64,000 nucleotides of DNA. Source: Verrucosispora sp. NA02020 (GTDB lineage: Bacteria > Actinomycetota > Actinomycetes > Mycobacteriales > Micromonosporaceae). Location of the stretch: contig NZ_CP054923.1 in assembly GCF_013364215.1 (NCBI RefSeq), forward strand, positions 5,394,001 to 5,458,000. The letters are read 5' to 3'. The notes under the pieces are model-generated. The model was not told the DNA's origin. It did no database searches and was given only the letters and a program-made list of their open reading frames with translations. Made by a program: the position numbers and the translations under genes. Positions 38,871 to 47,641 of the stretch are shown here, one piece after another (the stretch's first letter is position 1; the number at the start of each line of letters is the position of its first letter).

Positions 38871-39500
38871 ATGCCGCGCTACGCCCGGTCGGAGCGCGAG
38901 GCGCTCACCGACCTGATGTCGACCCTGGGTCCGGACGCCCCGACGCTCAACGAGGGCTGGACCACCCGTGACCTGGCCGCGCACCTGGTGGTGCGGGAAC
39001 GGCGGCCGGACGCCGCCGCCGGCATCCTGATCGGGCCGCTGCGCGACTACTCCGAGCGCGTCCGGCGCGAGATCGCCGCACTCGACTGGGCCGACCTGCT
39101 GGACCAGGTACGCCGGCCACCGGTGTGGAGCCCGGTGAGCAACCCGCTCACCGACGAGCTGGCCAACACGATGGAGTTCTTCATCCACCACGAGGACGTC
39201 CGCCGGGCCCAGCCCGAGTGGCAGCCCCGCGCGTTGCCGACCGGACTGGAGCAGTCGTTGTGGCGGCGCGCCTCCACCCTGGCCCGGATGGCCCTGCGCC
39301 GGTTCCCGGCCCGGGTGGCCGTGCGGGCACCCGGGCACGGTGAGGTGACCGCCGGTCAGGGCGGCGAGGAACTGGGGCTGATCGGCGCGCCGGGCGAACT
39401 GGTGCTGTTCCTGAGCGGCCGGCAGCAGGCGGCGCGGGTGGAGGTCGAGGGCGGTGCCGAGTCGGCGCACCGGCTCCGCAGCGCCAACCTGGGCTTCTAA
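38871..39500 (+). CDS. TIGR03085-family (DinB / mycothiol-dependent isomerase-like) protein
   Basis: A 209-residue protein. The N-terminal four-helix DinB-like domain starts MPRYARSEREALTDLMSTLGPDAPTLNEGWTTRDLAAHLVVRERR, with the metal-ligand His in AAHL and a later FFIHHEDVRRAQPEW. Relatives are mycothiol-dependent maleylpyruvate isomerase-type metal proteins. The exact reaction is unknown; a thiol-transfer or detoxification role is possible. The ATG at 38871 matches the family start. Confidence 0.87.
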   Translation: MPRYARSEREALTDLMSTLGPDAPTLNEGWTTRDLAAHLVVRERRPDAAAGILIGPLRDYSERVRREIAALDWADLLDQVRRPPVWSPVSNPLTDELANTMEFFIHHEDVRRAQPEWQPRALPTGLEQSLWRRASTLARMALRRFPARVAVRAPGHGEVTAGQGGEELGLIGAPGELVLFLSGRQQAARVEVEGGAESAHRLRSANLGF

Positions 39501-39624
39501 CCGTCTGTGCGGAACCGGTCACGGCGATATCCGAAACGTTATTTGTCCGATCGTTCGGCCCTTCGCACTGCTCCCGTACGCTGGCCGCGCCGCCTCGTGG
39601 GGAAGCGGCGCGACAGGGAGCCCA

Positions 39625-40563
39625 ATGCGAAGCTTTGCGGTCTCGGCCCTGCGGGAGCCCCCGTTCTCCGGCGCCCGGCATCACCACACCGAGCAGGTCG
39701 CCCAAGAGAGCACCGACTGGGCGCACCACCTGGGCCTGATCAGTAACGGGCAACGACTACGCCGGGCGGACGCGGCCGGGCTGGCCGGACGAGCCTGCCC
39801 GGAGGCGTCGCTGGACGGCCTGCGGCTGCTGGCGGACCTGATCTCCTGGCTGTTCGTGATGGACGACGCCTGCGACGAGGACGGCCTGGGCAGCGACCCG
39901 ACCCGACTCGCACCGACCGTGGCCGCGCTGCTCGACGTCCTGGACCGCCAGGGCACGTCGACGGAGGCGACGTCCGGCACGGCCGGCCCCCTCGGGCTCG
40001 CGCTGGCCGACCTGTGTCGGCGCGTCCGGGCCCACCGGCGCCCGGCGGTGCTGCTGCACTTCACCGCGGCCATGCGGGGCTACCTGCTCGCCCTGTTGTG
40101 GGAGGCGGCCAACCGCGAACACGGCCGGGTGCCGCCGGTCGACGAGTACGTCCAGATGCGCCGGCACACCGGTGGCGTCTATCCCAGCATCACGCTGACC
40201 GATCTGGCCCTGGACGGTTTCCCGCCGGCCGACCAGCGGGCCGATCCCGACTGGGCCGAGTTGGACCTGCTCGCCGCCGACCTGGTCTGCTGGTGCAACG
40301 ACGTCTTCTCCTACGGCAAGGAGAACCGGGACGGCCCGGACGCGCACAACCTGGTCACGGTGCTGACCGGGGAGACCGGCGACGAGTCGGCGGCACTACG
40401 GGCCGCCGCGGAGCGTTTCAACGCCGGGCTGAGCGCGTACCTGACCGCCGAGAACGGGTTGCTGACCAGCCACGGCGACGCGGTCCGACCGGCACTCGCG
40501 GCACGCCGCAACTGGATCCGGGCCACCTACGACTGGTCCCGGGCCGCCGAGCGGTACGCGTAG
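39625..40563 (+). CDS. Class I terpene synthase (orphan)
   Basis: A 312-residue cyclase. The Asp-rich metal motif is DDACDE (residues 80-85), the NSE triad is NDVFSYGKE (225-233), and the C-terminal Arg-Tyr pair is ERY near the end; all magnesium ligands are therefore present. The length is that of bacterial sesquiterpene cyclases. AGGGAG lies 4 nt before the ATG, and a terminator follows 6 nt after the stop. No P450, prenyltransferase or methyltransferase gene adjoins, so it likely makes an unmodified hydrocarbon or alcohol. The product is not predictable. Confidence 0.9.
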   Translation: MRSFAVSALREPPFSGARHHHTEQVAQESTDWAHHLGLISNGQRLRRADAAGLAGRACPEASLDGLRLLADLISWLFVMDDACDEDGLGSDPTRLAPTVAALLDVLDRQGTSTEATSGTAGPLGLALADLCRRVRAHRRPAVLLHFTAAMRGYLLALLWEAANREHGRVPPVDEYVQMRRHTGGVYPSITLTDLALDGFPPADQRADPDWAELDLLAADLVCWCNDVFSYGKENRDGPDAHNLVTVLTGETGDESAALRAAAERFNAGLSAYLTAENGLLTSHGDAVRPALAARRNWIRATYDWSRAAERYA

Positions 40564-40568
40564 CACGA

Positions 40569-40597
40569 CGCCGCCCGCGCCCGGTGCGGGGGCGGCG
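40569..40597 (+). terminator. Terminator after terpene synthase
   Basis: CGCCGCCC pairs with GGGCGGCG around a 13-nt GC-rich centre, starting 6 nt after the stop codon. Confidence 0.6.
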
Positions 40598-40701
40598 ATG
40601 ATCGTCAGGGCTAGCCGATGCCCCGGCGCAGGCAATACCCTTCGGTAACGAACACCGACGTGACGACCGTCACGCCTCCACCCCCGAAGGCGGCTACAGC
40701 G

Positions 40702-42525
40702 ATGGCTCTCGATGTACCGTACCGTTCCATTCCTGACATGTTCCTCAAGCGCGTGGCGGCTACCCCCGACCGCCACGCTTTCGCCCACCCCGGTCCGGAC
40801 AACGCGCCGGTCTGGCTGACCTGGACGCAGGTCTCCGCGCGGGCGAAGGCGGTCGCCGCCGGCCTGCACGGCCTGGGCGTCGGCCAGGAGGACCCGGTGG
40901 CGATCCTGGCGAACACCCGGCTCGACTGGGTGATCGCCGACTTCGGCATCATGTGCGCCAGCGGCGCGACGACCACGGTCTATCCGACGACCGAGCCGCA
41001 GGACGCCACCTACATCCTCGCCGACTCCGCCTCCAAGGTGCTCTTCGCCGAGGACCCGTCCCAGGCGGCCAAGATCGCCGGCGCGGACCTGCCCGCGCTG
41101 ACCCACGTGGTCCTCTTCGACGGCGAGCCCGACCCGGCGGCGGCGGTGCCCCAACTGACCCTCGCCCAGTTGGAGGAGCAGGGCGCCCAGCGGCTCGCTG
41201 AGGACCCCGAGCTGGTCGACCGCATCGTGGCCGGCATCGGGCCCGAGCACCTGGCCACGCTGATCTACACCTCCGGCACCACCGGCCGCCCCAAGGGCGT
41301 CGAGCTGCTGCACGGCGGATGGTGCTGGGAGGGCGTGGCGCAGGAGGCGGTCGGCCTGCTGCGCGAGGACGACCTCCAGTACCTCTGGCTGCCGCTGTCG
41401 CACTCGTTCGGCAAGACGCTGCTCTGCGGCTCCACCCACGTCGGCATGCCGACGTACGTGGACGGGCGGGTCGACAAGCTCGTCGAACTGCTCTCGGTGG
41501 TCCGCCCGACGCTGATGTGCGGCGCGCCCCGGGTCTTCGAGAAGGTCTACAACAAGTCGGTGACCACCGCGCAGAGCGCCGGCGGCGCGAAGGCGAAGAT
41601 CTTCGCCTGGGCGGTCGGCGTCGGCAAGGAGAAGGTCGCCCTCGACCAGGCCGGCAAGCCGGTGCCGGGTGGGTTGAAGCTCAAGTACGCGGTGGCCGAG
41701 AAGCTGGTCTTCAGCAAGCTCCAGGCTCGCCTCGGCGGGCGGATCCGGGTGCTGGTCTCCGGCGCCGCCCCGCTCAGCCCGGAGATCGCCACGTTCTTCG
41801 CCGCGGCGAACCTGCCGATCAGCGAGGGGTACGGGCTGACCGAGAGCAGCGCCGGCAACTTCGTCAACCCGCCCGGCGCGTTCCGGATCGGCACGGTCGG
41901 CAAGGCCATGGGCGACCTGGAGTGCCGCATCGACAGCGACGGCGAGATCCTGATCAAGGGTCGGCCGGTCATGCGTGGCTACCACAACCTGCCGGAGGAG
42001 ACCGCCGCCGTCTTCACCGAGGACGGCTTCTTCCGGACCGGTGACATCGGCAGCCTCGACGCCGACGGCTACCTGCGCATCACCGACCGGAAGAAGGACC
42101 TGGTCAAGACGTCCGGCGGCAAGTACATCGCGCCGTCGCACATCGAGGGCATGTTCAAGGCCACCTGCCCGTACACCTCGCAGGCGGTGGTCATCGCGCA
42201 GGCCCGCAACTTCTGCACGCTGCTGGTCACGCTGGACCCGGACGCCATCGCCGGCTGGGCCGCGGGCACCCCGCTCCAGGGCCGCCCGTACGCCGAGATC
42301 GTCTCCTCGCCCGAGGCGAAGGCCATGGTCGAGCAGTACGTGGCCGAGCTCAACACCAAGCTCAACCGCTGGGAGACGATCAAGAAGGTCACCATCCTGC
42401 CGCGCGATCTGACCATCGAGGACGGCGAGATCACCCCGTCACTCAAGATCAAGCGGCGGGGCGTGGAGAGCAACTTCTCCACCGAGATCGACAAGATGTA
42501 CGCGGGCACCGTCGCCGAGATCTGA
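40702..42525 (+). CDS. Long-chain fatty acid-CoA ligase (FadD15-like)
   Basis: A 607-residue adenylate-forming enzyme that activates a fatty acid as acyl-AMP and then acyl-CoA. The P-loop is TLIYTSGTTGRPKGVEL. The substrate/adenine region SEGYGLTESSAGNF, the hinge GDIGSLDADGYLRITDRKKDLVKTSGGKYIAP, and the C-terminal lysine region GEITPSLKIKRRGV are intact. ATG at 40702 (MALDVPYRSIPDMF) fits the family; upstream in-frame codons lack a ribosome site. It stands alone between two terminators. Confidence 0.93.
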   Translation: MALDVPYRSIPDMFLKRVAATPDRHAFAHPGPDNAPVWLTWTQVSARAKAVAAGLHGLGVGQEDPVAILANTRLDWVIADFGIMCASGATTTVYPTTEPQDATYILADSASKVLFAEDPSQAAKIAGADLPALTHVVLFDGEPDPAAAVPQLTLAQLEEQGAQRLAEDPELVDRIVAGIGPEHLATLIYTSGTTGRPKGVELLHGGWCWEGVAQEAVGLLREDDLQYLWLPLSHSFGKTLLCGSTHVGMPTYVDGRVDKLVELLSVVRPTLMCGAPRVFEKVYNKSVTTAQSAGGAKAKIFAWAVGVGKEKVALDQAGKPVPGGLKLKYAVAEKLVFSKLQARLGGRIRVLVSGAAPLSPEIATFFAAANLPISEGYGLTESSAGNFVNPPGAFRIGTVGKAMGDLECRIDSDGEILIKGRPVMRGYHNLPEETAAVFTEDGFFRTGDIGSLDADGYLRITDRKKDLVKTSGGKYIAPSHIEGMFKATCPYTSQAVVIAQARNFCTLLVTLDPDAIAGWAAGTPLQGRPYAEIVSSPEAKAMVEQYVAELNTKLNRWETIKKVTILPRDLTIEDGEITPSLKIKRRGVESNFSTEIDKMYAGTVAEI

Positions 42526-42552
42526 CGGTCGTCGACACCGGCGTACACGACA

Positions 42553-42587
42553 TCGGCCCCGCCGCCCGTTCCCGGGCGCGGGGCCGA
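42553..42587. terminator. Bidirectional terminator between fadD and ltrA
   Basis: TCGGCCCCGcCGCCCG pairs with CGGGCGCGGGGCCGA (one bulged C) around a TTCC loop, between two convergent stops. Confidence 0.78.
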
Positions 42588-42598
42588 GGCGTACCCGC

Positions 42599-43909
42599 TC
42601 ACAGGTGGCGTCCCCGCCAGGTGGTCTGCTCCGCCTCGGCGGCGAGTTGCTCGGCCATCGCCACCTCCCGGACCTGGCGGCGCAGCGACGCGTCGGTCAG
42701 CGTCTGCACCACCGTCATCGCCAGCACGACCACGGTGAGCAACGTCAGAGTGACCAGTTCCGGCACCTGGGCGGCGACCGGCAGCAGCAGCACCAGCAGG
42801 CACACGCCGCCGACGGTCGGCCACCGCAGCGTGCGCAGGACCCGCCAGCCCAGCGCCACCAGCGTCACCAGATAGAGCGCCACGCCACCGTGCAGCACCA
42901 GCAACTCACCAGCGGGCAACAGGCTCCCGGCCGAGGTGGCCGGCTCGGCGGCACCGGTGAGCACCCGCTTGAGCCCGAGCGCGAACAGGATCGGGCCGGC
43001 GACCAGCGGCAGGTGCAGGTAGGTGTAGGCGTCGCGGGCCAACGCCGAGCGGGCCCGTGGATCCCGGGTGCGGTGCAGCACCTGTTCCAGTGCCAGCGCC
43101 AACGTGTCGAAGTACGACCACCAGAGCGCGGCGACCACCGCCACCGCGAGCATCCCCGAGAGGATCACCAGCCAGGTCAGCGGCGTATCGACGACGAAGT
43201 GGGCGCCGAGCCCCAACGCGATGATCGTCTCGCCGAGCGCCACCAGCACGATCAGGGCGTGCCGCTCGGCCCAGTGCCCGGCCGAGAGCAGCGTCCAGTT
43301 GCTGCTGCCCAGCGCCACCGCCGCCCCGTACTCGACGACGATCGCCGCGATCCAGAACAGCAGCCGCAGCCCGATCTCGCCCGCCTCGTCGGCCAGTCGC
43401 TGGGGCAGCAGCGCGGCGGCCAGCACCAGCGTGCCGACCACTGCCGCCCGTCCCATCGCGGCCAGGAAGCGGCGACGCAGCTCGGGGTCGCCCCGGGCCA
43501 GCCAGCCCAGGACACCCACCTGGACGACCCGGACCAGGAAGTAGCAGATCGCGAAGACCAACGGCCCGGACAGCCCGCCGGCCGTGCTGCTGAACGCCTG
43601 CGGCATGGCGAGCGCGAAGACCAGGGCCCCGCCCATGGTGGCGAACGCCACGAAGGGCAGCACCCCCTGGTCGGTACGGACCAGGTTGCCGATCACCGCG
43701 AAGCCGGTCCAGGCCCACCAGAGCAGCACCAGCACGACCACGCACTGGAGCAGGCCGCGCGGCGTGAAGTTGTCGGCGGTGAGCGTGGTGACCTGGATGA
43801 AGGCGAAGACGAAGACCAGGTCGTAGAAGAGTTCCAGGCGGGTGGCGCGCGACCCGGGTGCACCCGGTCGCACCCCACGCGACCACCGCACCCCCCGGAG
43901 TCCGTCCAC
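42599..43909 (-). CDS. LtrA-family membrane protein
   Basis: A 436-residue polytopic protein, about 12 membrane segments. The family signature at the N-terminus is ATRLELFYDLVFVFAFIQVT, and HWAERHALIVLVALGETIIALGLG in the middle is equally conserved. Named for low-temperature requirement protein A of Listeria; molecular role unknown. It converges on the acyl-CoA ligase across a strong terminator. Confidence 0.9.
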   Translation of the reverse strand: MDGLRGVRWSRGVRPGAPGSRATRLELFYDLVFVFAFIQVTTLTADNFTPRGLLQCVVVLVLLWWAWTGFAVIGNLVRTDQGVLPFVAFATMGGALVFALAMPQAFSSTAGGLSGPLVFAICYFLVRVVQVGVLGWLARGDPELRRRFLAAMGRAAVVGTLVLAAALLPQRLADEAGEIGLRLLFWIAAIVVEYGAAVALGSSNWTLLSAGHWAERHALIVLVALGETIIALGLGAHFVVDTPLTWLVILSGMLAVAVVAALWWSYFDTLALALEQVLHRTRDPRARSALARDAYTYLHLPLVAGPILFALGLKRVLTGAAEPATSAGSLLPAGELLVLHGGVALYLVTLVALGWRVLRTLRWPTVGGVCLLVLLLPVAAQVPELVTLTLLTVVVLAMTVVQTLTDASLRRQVREVAMAEQLAAEAEQTTWRGRHL

Positions 43910-43920
43910 CCCGGCAGTCT

Positions 43921-43941
43921 GCCCGCCGTCGACCGGCGGGC
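43921..43941 (-). terminator. Terminator after the MocR regulator gene
   Basis: GCCCGCCG, TCGAC loop, CGGCGGGC; 38 nt after the minus-strand stop at 43980. Confidence 0.55.
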
Positions 43942-43979
43942 GAGGTGGATCAGCCGGATCGGCTCCGGCGCGACCCCGG

Positions 43980-45437
43980 TCAGGCGATGACGCTCGGCTC
44001 CCGCCACCGGGGCAGCCCGGTCCGGTCCAGGTCGTAGCGGACCGCGGCGATCCGACCCACCGCCTCGACCAGGTCCCCGGCGGGCAGGGTGAAGGGCAGC
44101 CGCAGGAAGCGTTCCAACGTGCCGTCCAGGCCGAACCGGGGTCCGGGTGCCAGGCGTACGCCGACCTCCTCGGTCGCCCGCGCCAGCGCGCTGGAGATCG
44201 GGCCGTCCAGCTCGGCCCAGAGCGTCACGCCGCCGCGCGGCACGGTGACCCGCCACTCCGGCAGCCGGTCGGCCAGCGCACCGAGCAACGCGTCCCGTTG
44301 CACCGCCAGTTGCGTACGCCGGGCGGCGACGATGCCCGGCGCGGCGGCCAGCAGGTGCACGGCGACGAGTTGGTCGAGCACCGGGCTGGACATGTCGACG
44401 CCGACCCGGGCTGCGGCCAGCCGCTGCACCTGCGGCGCGGAGGCCCGGATCCAGCCGATCCGCAGACCGCCCCAGAAGGGCTTGCTCATGCCGCCGATGC
44501 TGACCACCCGGGAGTGCCGGTCGAAGCTCGCGGTCGGCGGCGGCAGCACGGTGCCGTCCAGCGGCAGGTCCACGAAGGACTCGTCGATCACCAGGTCGGT
44601 GCCGACGGCGTGGGCGGTGGAGACCAGACGCTCGCGCAGGTCCGCCTCCATCAGATGCCCGGTCGGGTTCTGGAAGTCCGGGATCAGGTAGGCCACCCGG
44701 GGGCGGACCTGCCGCAGCGAGCCGAGCATCAGGTCGGCGTCCCAGCCGGTGGCGTCGGCGGCCAGTCCGTGGGTGGTGATCCGGGCCCGTCGGGCGGCCA
44801 GTGCGGCCAGCGCGTTGGGGTAGCTCGGTGACTCGACCAGCACCCCGCTGCCCGGCGCCAGGGCCAGCCGGAGCACCAGGTCCAGGGCGTGCTGGGTGCC
44901 GTTGGTGACCATGATCTGGTCGGGTGAGGTGGGCAGTCCCCGGTCGGTGTAACCCTGGGCCACCGCCTCCCGCAGCTCGATGATGCCGGTCGGGTGGTAG
45001 CCGGCCCCGCCGAGGTAGCGGGGCAGGTCCTCGGTCGCGGCCTGGGCTGCCGGCAGCAGCTCCGGCGGGGCGGCCAGCGCCGCCACCCCCAGGTCGATCA
45101 TGTCCCGGTCGTCGAGCGGGGTCCAGAGACCGTTCGGCGCCACCCGGTGTGTGCCAGGCAGCCGGGTCCAGCTTCCCGCACCCCGGCGGCTGGACAGGTG
45201 CCCGCTGTCACGCAGTTCGCGGTACGCGGCGGTGACGGTGGTCCGGCTGATCCGCAGCGCCTCGGCCAGATCCCGTTCCGCCGGCAGGCGTACGCCCAGC
45301 GGCAGCCGCCCGTCAGCGAGCAGGCCGCGTACCGCGCCGGCCAGCGCGGCGTAGTCGGGACTGCGCCGCCGACCGGGCAGCGCATGCCACTGGCCGAGCA
45401 GTCGGGCCAATTGCGCTCCACGCACCTGACTCGCCAT
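43980..45437 (-). CDS. MocR-type regulator (GntR helix-turn-helix + aminotransferase domain)
   Basis: A 485-residue fusion. Residues about 25-95 form a GntR winged helix (DYAALAGAVRGLLADGRLPLGVRLPAERDLAEALRISRTTVTAAYRELRDSGHL). The rest is a fold-type I PLP domain with the lysine in SIGGMSKPFWGGLRIGW and the NxP region IMVTNGTQHALD. Such proteins sense PLP or amino compounds. GGGGAGTGG precedes the ATG. The gene is divergent from a YczE-like membrane gene across 58 nt that hold a direct repeat; such pairs are common, and the regulator probably activates the neighbour. Confidence 0.93.
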   Translation of the reverse strand: MASQVRGAQLARLLGQWHALPGRRRSPDYAALAGAVRGLLADGRLPLGVRLPAERDLAEALRISRTTVTAAYRELRDSGHLSSRRGAGSWTRLPGTHRVAPNGLWTPLDDRDMIDLGVAALAAPPELLPAAQAATEDLPRYLGGAGYHPTGIIELREAVAQGYTDRGLPTSPDQIMVTNGTQHALDLVLRLALAPGSGVLVESPSYPNALAALAARRARITTHGLAADATGWDADLMLGSLRQVRPRVAYLIPDFQNPTGHLMEADLRERLVSTAHAVGTDLVIDESFVDLPLDGTVLPPPTASFDRHSRVVSIGGMSKPFWGGLRIGWIRASAPQVQRLAAARVGVDMSSPVLDQLVAVHLLAAAPGIVAARRTQLAVQRDALLGALADRLPEWRVTVPRGGVTLWAELDGPISSALARATEEVGVRLAPGPRFGLDGTLERFLRLPFTLPAGDLVEAVGRIAAVRYDLDRTGLPRWREPSVIA

Positions 45438-45452
45438 GGCCACTCCCCGAAA

Positions 45453-45479
45453 ATTGGCTCTATGCGCGCCCAGATTGGC
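45453..45479. promoter_or_regulatory. Direct repeat, candidate MocR-type operator
   Basis: ATTGGC occurs at 45453 and again at 45474, 21 bp apart (two helical turns), in the shared promoter region. MocR regulators usually bind direct repeats. Confidence 0.5.
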
Positions 45480-45482
45480 CCC

Positions 45483-45488
45483 TAGAGT
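45483..45488 (+). promoter_or_regulatory. -10-like TAGAGT for yczE-like gene
   Basis: TAGAGT ends 7 nt before the GTG at 45496, as in leaderless transcripts. Confidence 0.45.
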
Positions 45489-45495
45489 GGCACGC

Positions 45496-46140
45496 GTGAC
45501 CCTGATTGGCAACCTCCGCCACCGGCCGGTCCGGCGACTGACCCAACTGCACGTCGGCCTCGCCCTCTACGGCTTCAGCATGGCGCTGATGATCCGTTCC
45601 GAGCTGGGCCTGAACCCCTGGGACGTGTTCCACCAGGGCCTCTCCCGGCTGACCGGGCTGACCATGGGCACCACGGTCATCCTGGTGGGCGCCCTGGTGC
45701 TGCTGACCTGGATCCCGCTGCGGCAGCGCCCCGGCATCGGCACCGTGGCCAACGTGGTGGTGATCGGCCTGGCCGTCGACGCGACGCTGGCCCTGCTGCC
45801 CACCGGTGGGCCGCTGCCGGTGCGCGTCGCGCTGCTGGTGGCCGGCATCGTCGGCAACGGCATCGCCACCGCCCTCTACCTCGGTGCCCGGCTCGGCCCC
45901 GGCCCCCGCGACGGGCTGATGACGGGTCTCGCCGCCCGCCGGCCCGGCTGGTCGCTGCGCCTGGTCCGCACCGCCATCGAGATCGCCGTACTCGCCGTGG
46001 GCTGGCTGCTCGGCGGGACGGTCGGTCTCGGCACCGTCGCGTACGCGCTGACCATCGGGCCCCTCGCGCAGTTCTTCCTGCCGGTCTTCGACACCCCCGA
46101 GCCGGGCCCCGCCCCGGTCGGGACCGCGCCCGCCACCTGA
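45496..46140 (+). CDS. YczE/YitT-like membrane protein
   Basis: A 214-residue protein with five or six membrane segments. The family opening is RRLTQLHVGLALYGFSMALMIRSELGLNPWDVFHQGLSRLTGLTMGT; GLGPGPRDGLMTGLAARRP in the middle is equally typical. In Bacillus, YczE homologues are linked to secondary metabolite production, mechanism unknown. The GTG start is 7 nt past a -10-like hexamer. It is divergent from its presumed MocR regulator. Confidence 0.88.
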   Translation: MTLIGNLRHRPVRRLTQLHVGLALYGFSMALMIRSELGLNPWDVFHQGLSRLTGLTMGTTVILVGALVLLTWIPLRQRPGIGTVANVVVIGLAVDATLALLPTGGPLPVRVALLVAGIVGNGIATALYLGARLGPGPRDGLMTGLAARRPGWSLRLVRTAIEIAVLAVGWLLGGTVGLGTVAYALTIGPLAQFFLPVFDTPEPGPAPVGTAPAT

Positions 46141-46281
46141 CGACGTCGCCGCGCCACCCCGCGTACCGGCCGCTCCGGCGACCCGCCCGCGACATCAACC
46201 CTCGGCAATCGACAGGTGACGCAGAGTCGCAGTGGGTCGGGTGGTGTTTCCTTCCCGCCGCGCTGACGGCAGAATCTCCAC

Positions 46282-46743
46282 ATGGGGGAGAACGCCTGGC
46301 GACGGACCGACGCGTGGATCTTCGTCTCGTTGGTGATCGCCAGCGGCGCGGGGAGGCACCGGCGTTCCCCGACAACCCGCAGGCCCGAGGGCGTACGCCT
46401 GGCCGACGTGATCTCCACCGCCGACCACCTCGACCGGACGCTCCCCGAGCGACACGACATCGAGGGAGCGATCCGCCGGCTGCTCGGCGCCGGCCTGGTG
46501 GAGGTCGCCGACGGCTGGTTCCGGATCACCGCCGACGGGGAGCGGCTCTGGCGCACCCGGCCCAGCGCCGGGCTGGCCACCACCGTCGACACCGTCCAGG
46601 GCGTGCTCAGTCGACGGCACCCGCCCGGCACCGCGGACTGGCACCTCGACGAGGCCGAGCACACCGCCGCCGTCCAGGAATATCTGGTCCGCTCCGTCCC
46701 GATGCCCCGCCGCTCGCCCGAGGGCCACTCCGGCCGGGGCTGA
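46282..46743 (+). CDS. Winged-helix-like hypothetical protein
   Basis: A 153-residue protein. RTDAWIFVSLVIAS, RLADVISTADHLDRTLPERHDIEGAIRRLLGAGLVEVADGWFRITADGERLW reads as a winged helix of the PadR/MarR size, with the recognition helix after TLPERHDIE. There is no ligand domain. CAGAAT lies 6 nt before the ATG, so a leaderless mRNA is likely. Not recognised beyond this; it may be a small regulator. It converges on hisF. Confidence 0.72.
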   Translation: MGENAWRRTDAWIFVSLVIASGAGRHRRSPTTRRPEGVRLADVISTADHLDRTLPERHDIEGAIRRLLGAGLVEVADGWFRITADGERLWRTRPSAGLATTVDTVQGVLSRRHPPGTADWHLDEAEHTAAVQEYLVRSVPMPRRSPEGHSGRG

Positions 46744-46752
46744 GTACCCGGG

Positions 46753-47520
46753 TCAGCGGACGGGGTGACCCGCGCCGCGCAGCGCGTCCTTGACCTCGGT
46801 GACGGTCAGTTCCCCGAAGTGGAAGACGCTCGCCGCGAGGACCGCGTCGGCACCCGCGCCGATCGCCGGGGGGAAGTGCGCCACCTCGCCCGCGCCACCG
46901 CTGGCCACCACCGGCACGTCGACCACCCGGCGTACCGCGGCGATGAGTTCGAGGTCGAAGCCGGCCTTGGTGCCGTCGGCGTCCATCGAGTTCAGCAGGA
47001 TCTCCCCGGCGCCGAGTTCGGCGCCGCGCGCGGCCCACGCCACCGCGTCCAGCCCGGTCCCTCGCCGGCCGCCGTGCGTGGTCACCTCGAAACCGCTGTC
47101 GGTGGTGCCCGCCGGTGCCCGCCGCACGTCGAGCGAGAGCACCAGCACCTGGCGGCCGAAGCGGTCCGCGATCTCGGCGATCAGCTCCGGCCGGGCGATG
47201 GCCGCGGTGTTCACCCCGACCTTGTCGGCACCGGCACGCAGCAGCGTGTCCACGTCCGCGACGGCACGCACGCCCCCGCCGACGGTCAGCGGGATGAAGA
47301 CCGACTCGGCGGTACGCCGGACCACGTCGAGCATCGTGCCCCGGTCGCTGGACGAGGCGGTCACGTCCAGGAAGGTCAACTCGTCCGCGCCCGCCCGGTC
47401 GTACGCCGCCGCCAACTCGACCGGGTCACCGGCGTCCCGCAGGTCGAGGAAGTTGACCCCCTTGACCACCCGACCGGCGTCCACGTCGAGACAGGGGATC
47501 ACGCGCACCGCCACCGTCAT
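46753..47520 (-). CDS. hisF: Imidazole glycerol phosphate synthase, cyclase subunit
   Basis: A 255-residue TIM barrel. The first strand is [18 protein letters not shown] with catalytic Asp11, the second catalytic Asp is in [16 protein letters not shown], and the GGAGEVAHF and [13 protein letters not shown] parts complete it. It uses ammonia channelled from HisH to make imidazole glycerol phosphate and AICAR. The ATG at 47520 is the family start. It is separated from hisA by a palindrome, so it may be expressed at a reduced level relative to the operon. Confidence 0.96.
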   Translation of the reverse strand: MTVAVRVIPCLDVDAGRVVKGVNFLDLRDAGDPVELAAAYDRAGADELTFLDVTASSSDRGTMLDVVRRTAESVFIPLTVGGGVRAVADVDTLLRAGADKVGVNTAAIARPELIAEIADRFGRQVLVLSLDVRRAPAGTTDSGFEVTTHGGRRGTGLDAVAWAARGAELGAGEILLNSMDADGTKAGFDLELIAAVRRVVDVPVVASGGAGEVAHFPPAIGAGADAVLAASVFHFGELTVTEVKDALRGAGHPVR

Positions 47521-47586
47521 GCCGGAAAGCCTATCGCCCGGTGCCGGTGCGCTGACCGGCCGTACCCGGGCCCCCGGCCGGCTCAC

Positions 47587-47641
47587 GTGTTAGCAGGGGA
47601 CCCTTCCTCTACCGCAGGCGGTAACAAGGTGCCATTCCTTA
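47587..47641. repeat. GTTAGCAGGGGACCC-type palindrome (R3), overlaps hisA stop
   Basis: Reads GTGTTAGCAGGGGACCCTTC on the left and, on the minus strand, TAAGGAATGGCACC at the hisA end, with GTTACCGCCTGCGGTA inside. The TAA is the hisA stop codon. It is a more diverged member of the family at 13286 and 14352. Confidence 0.75.
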
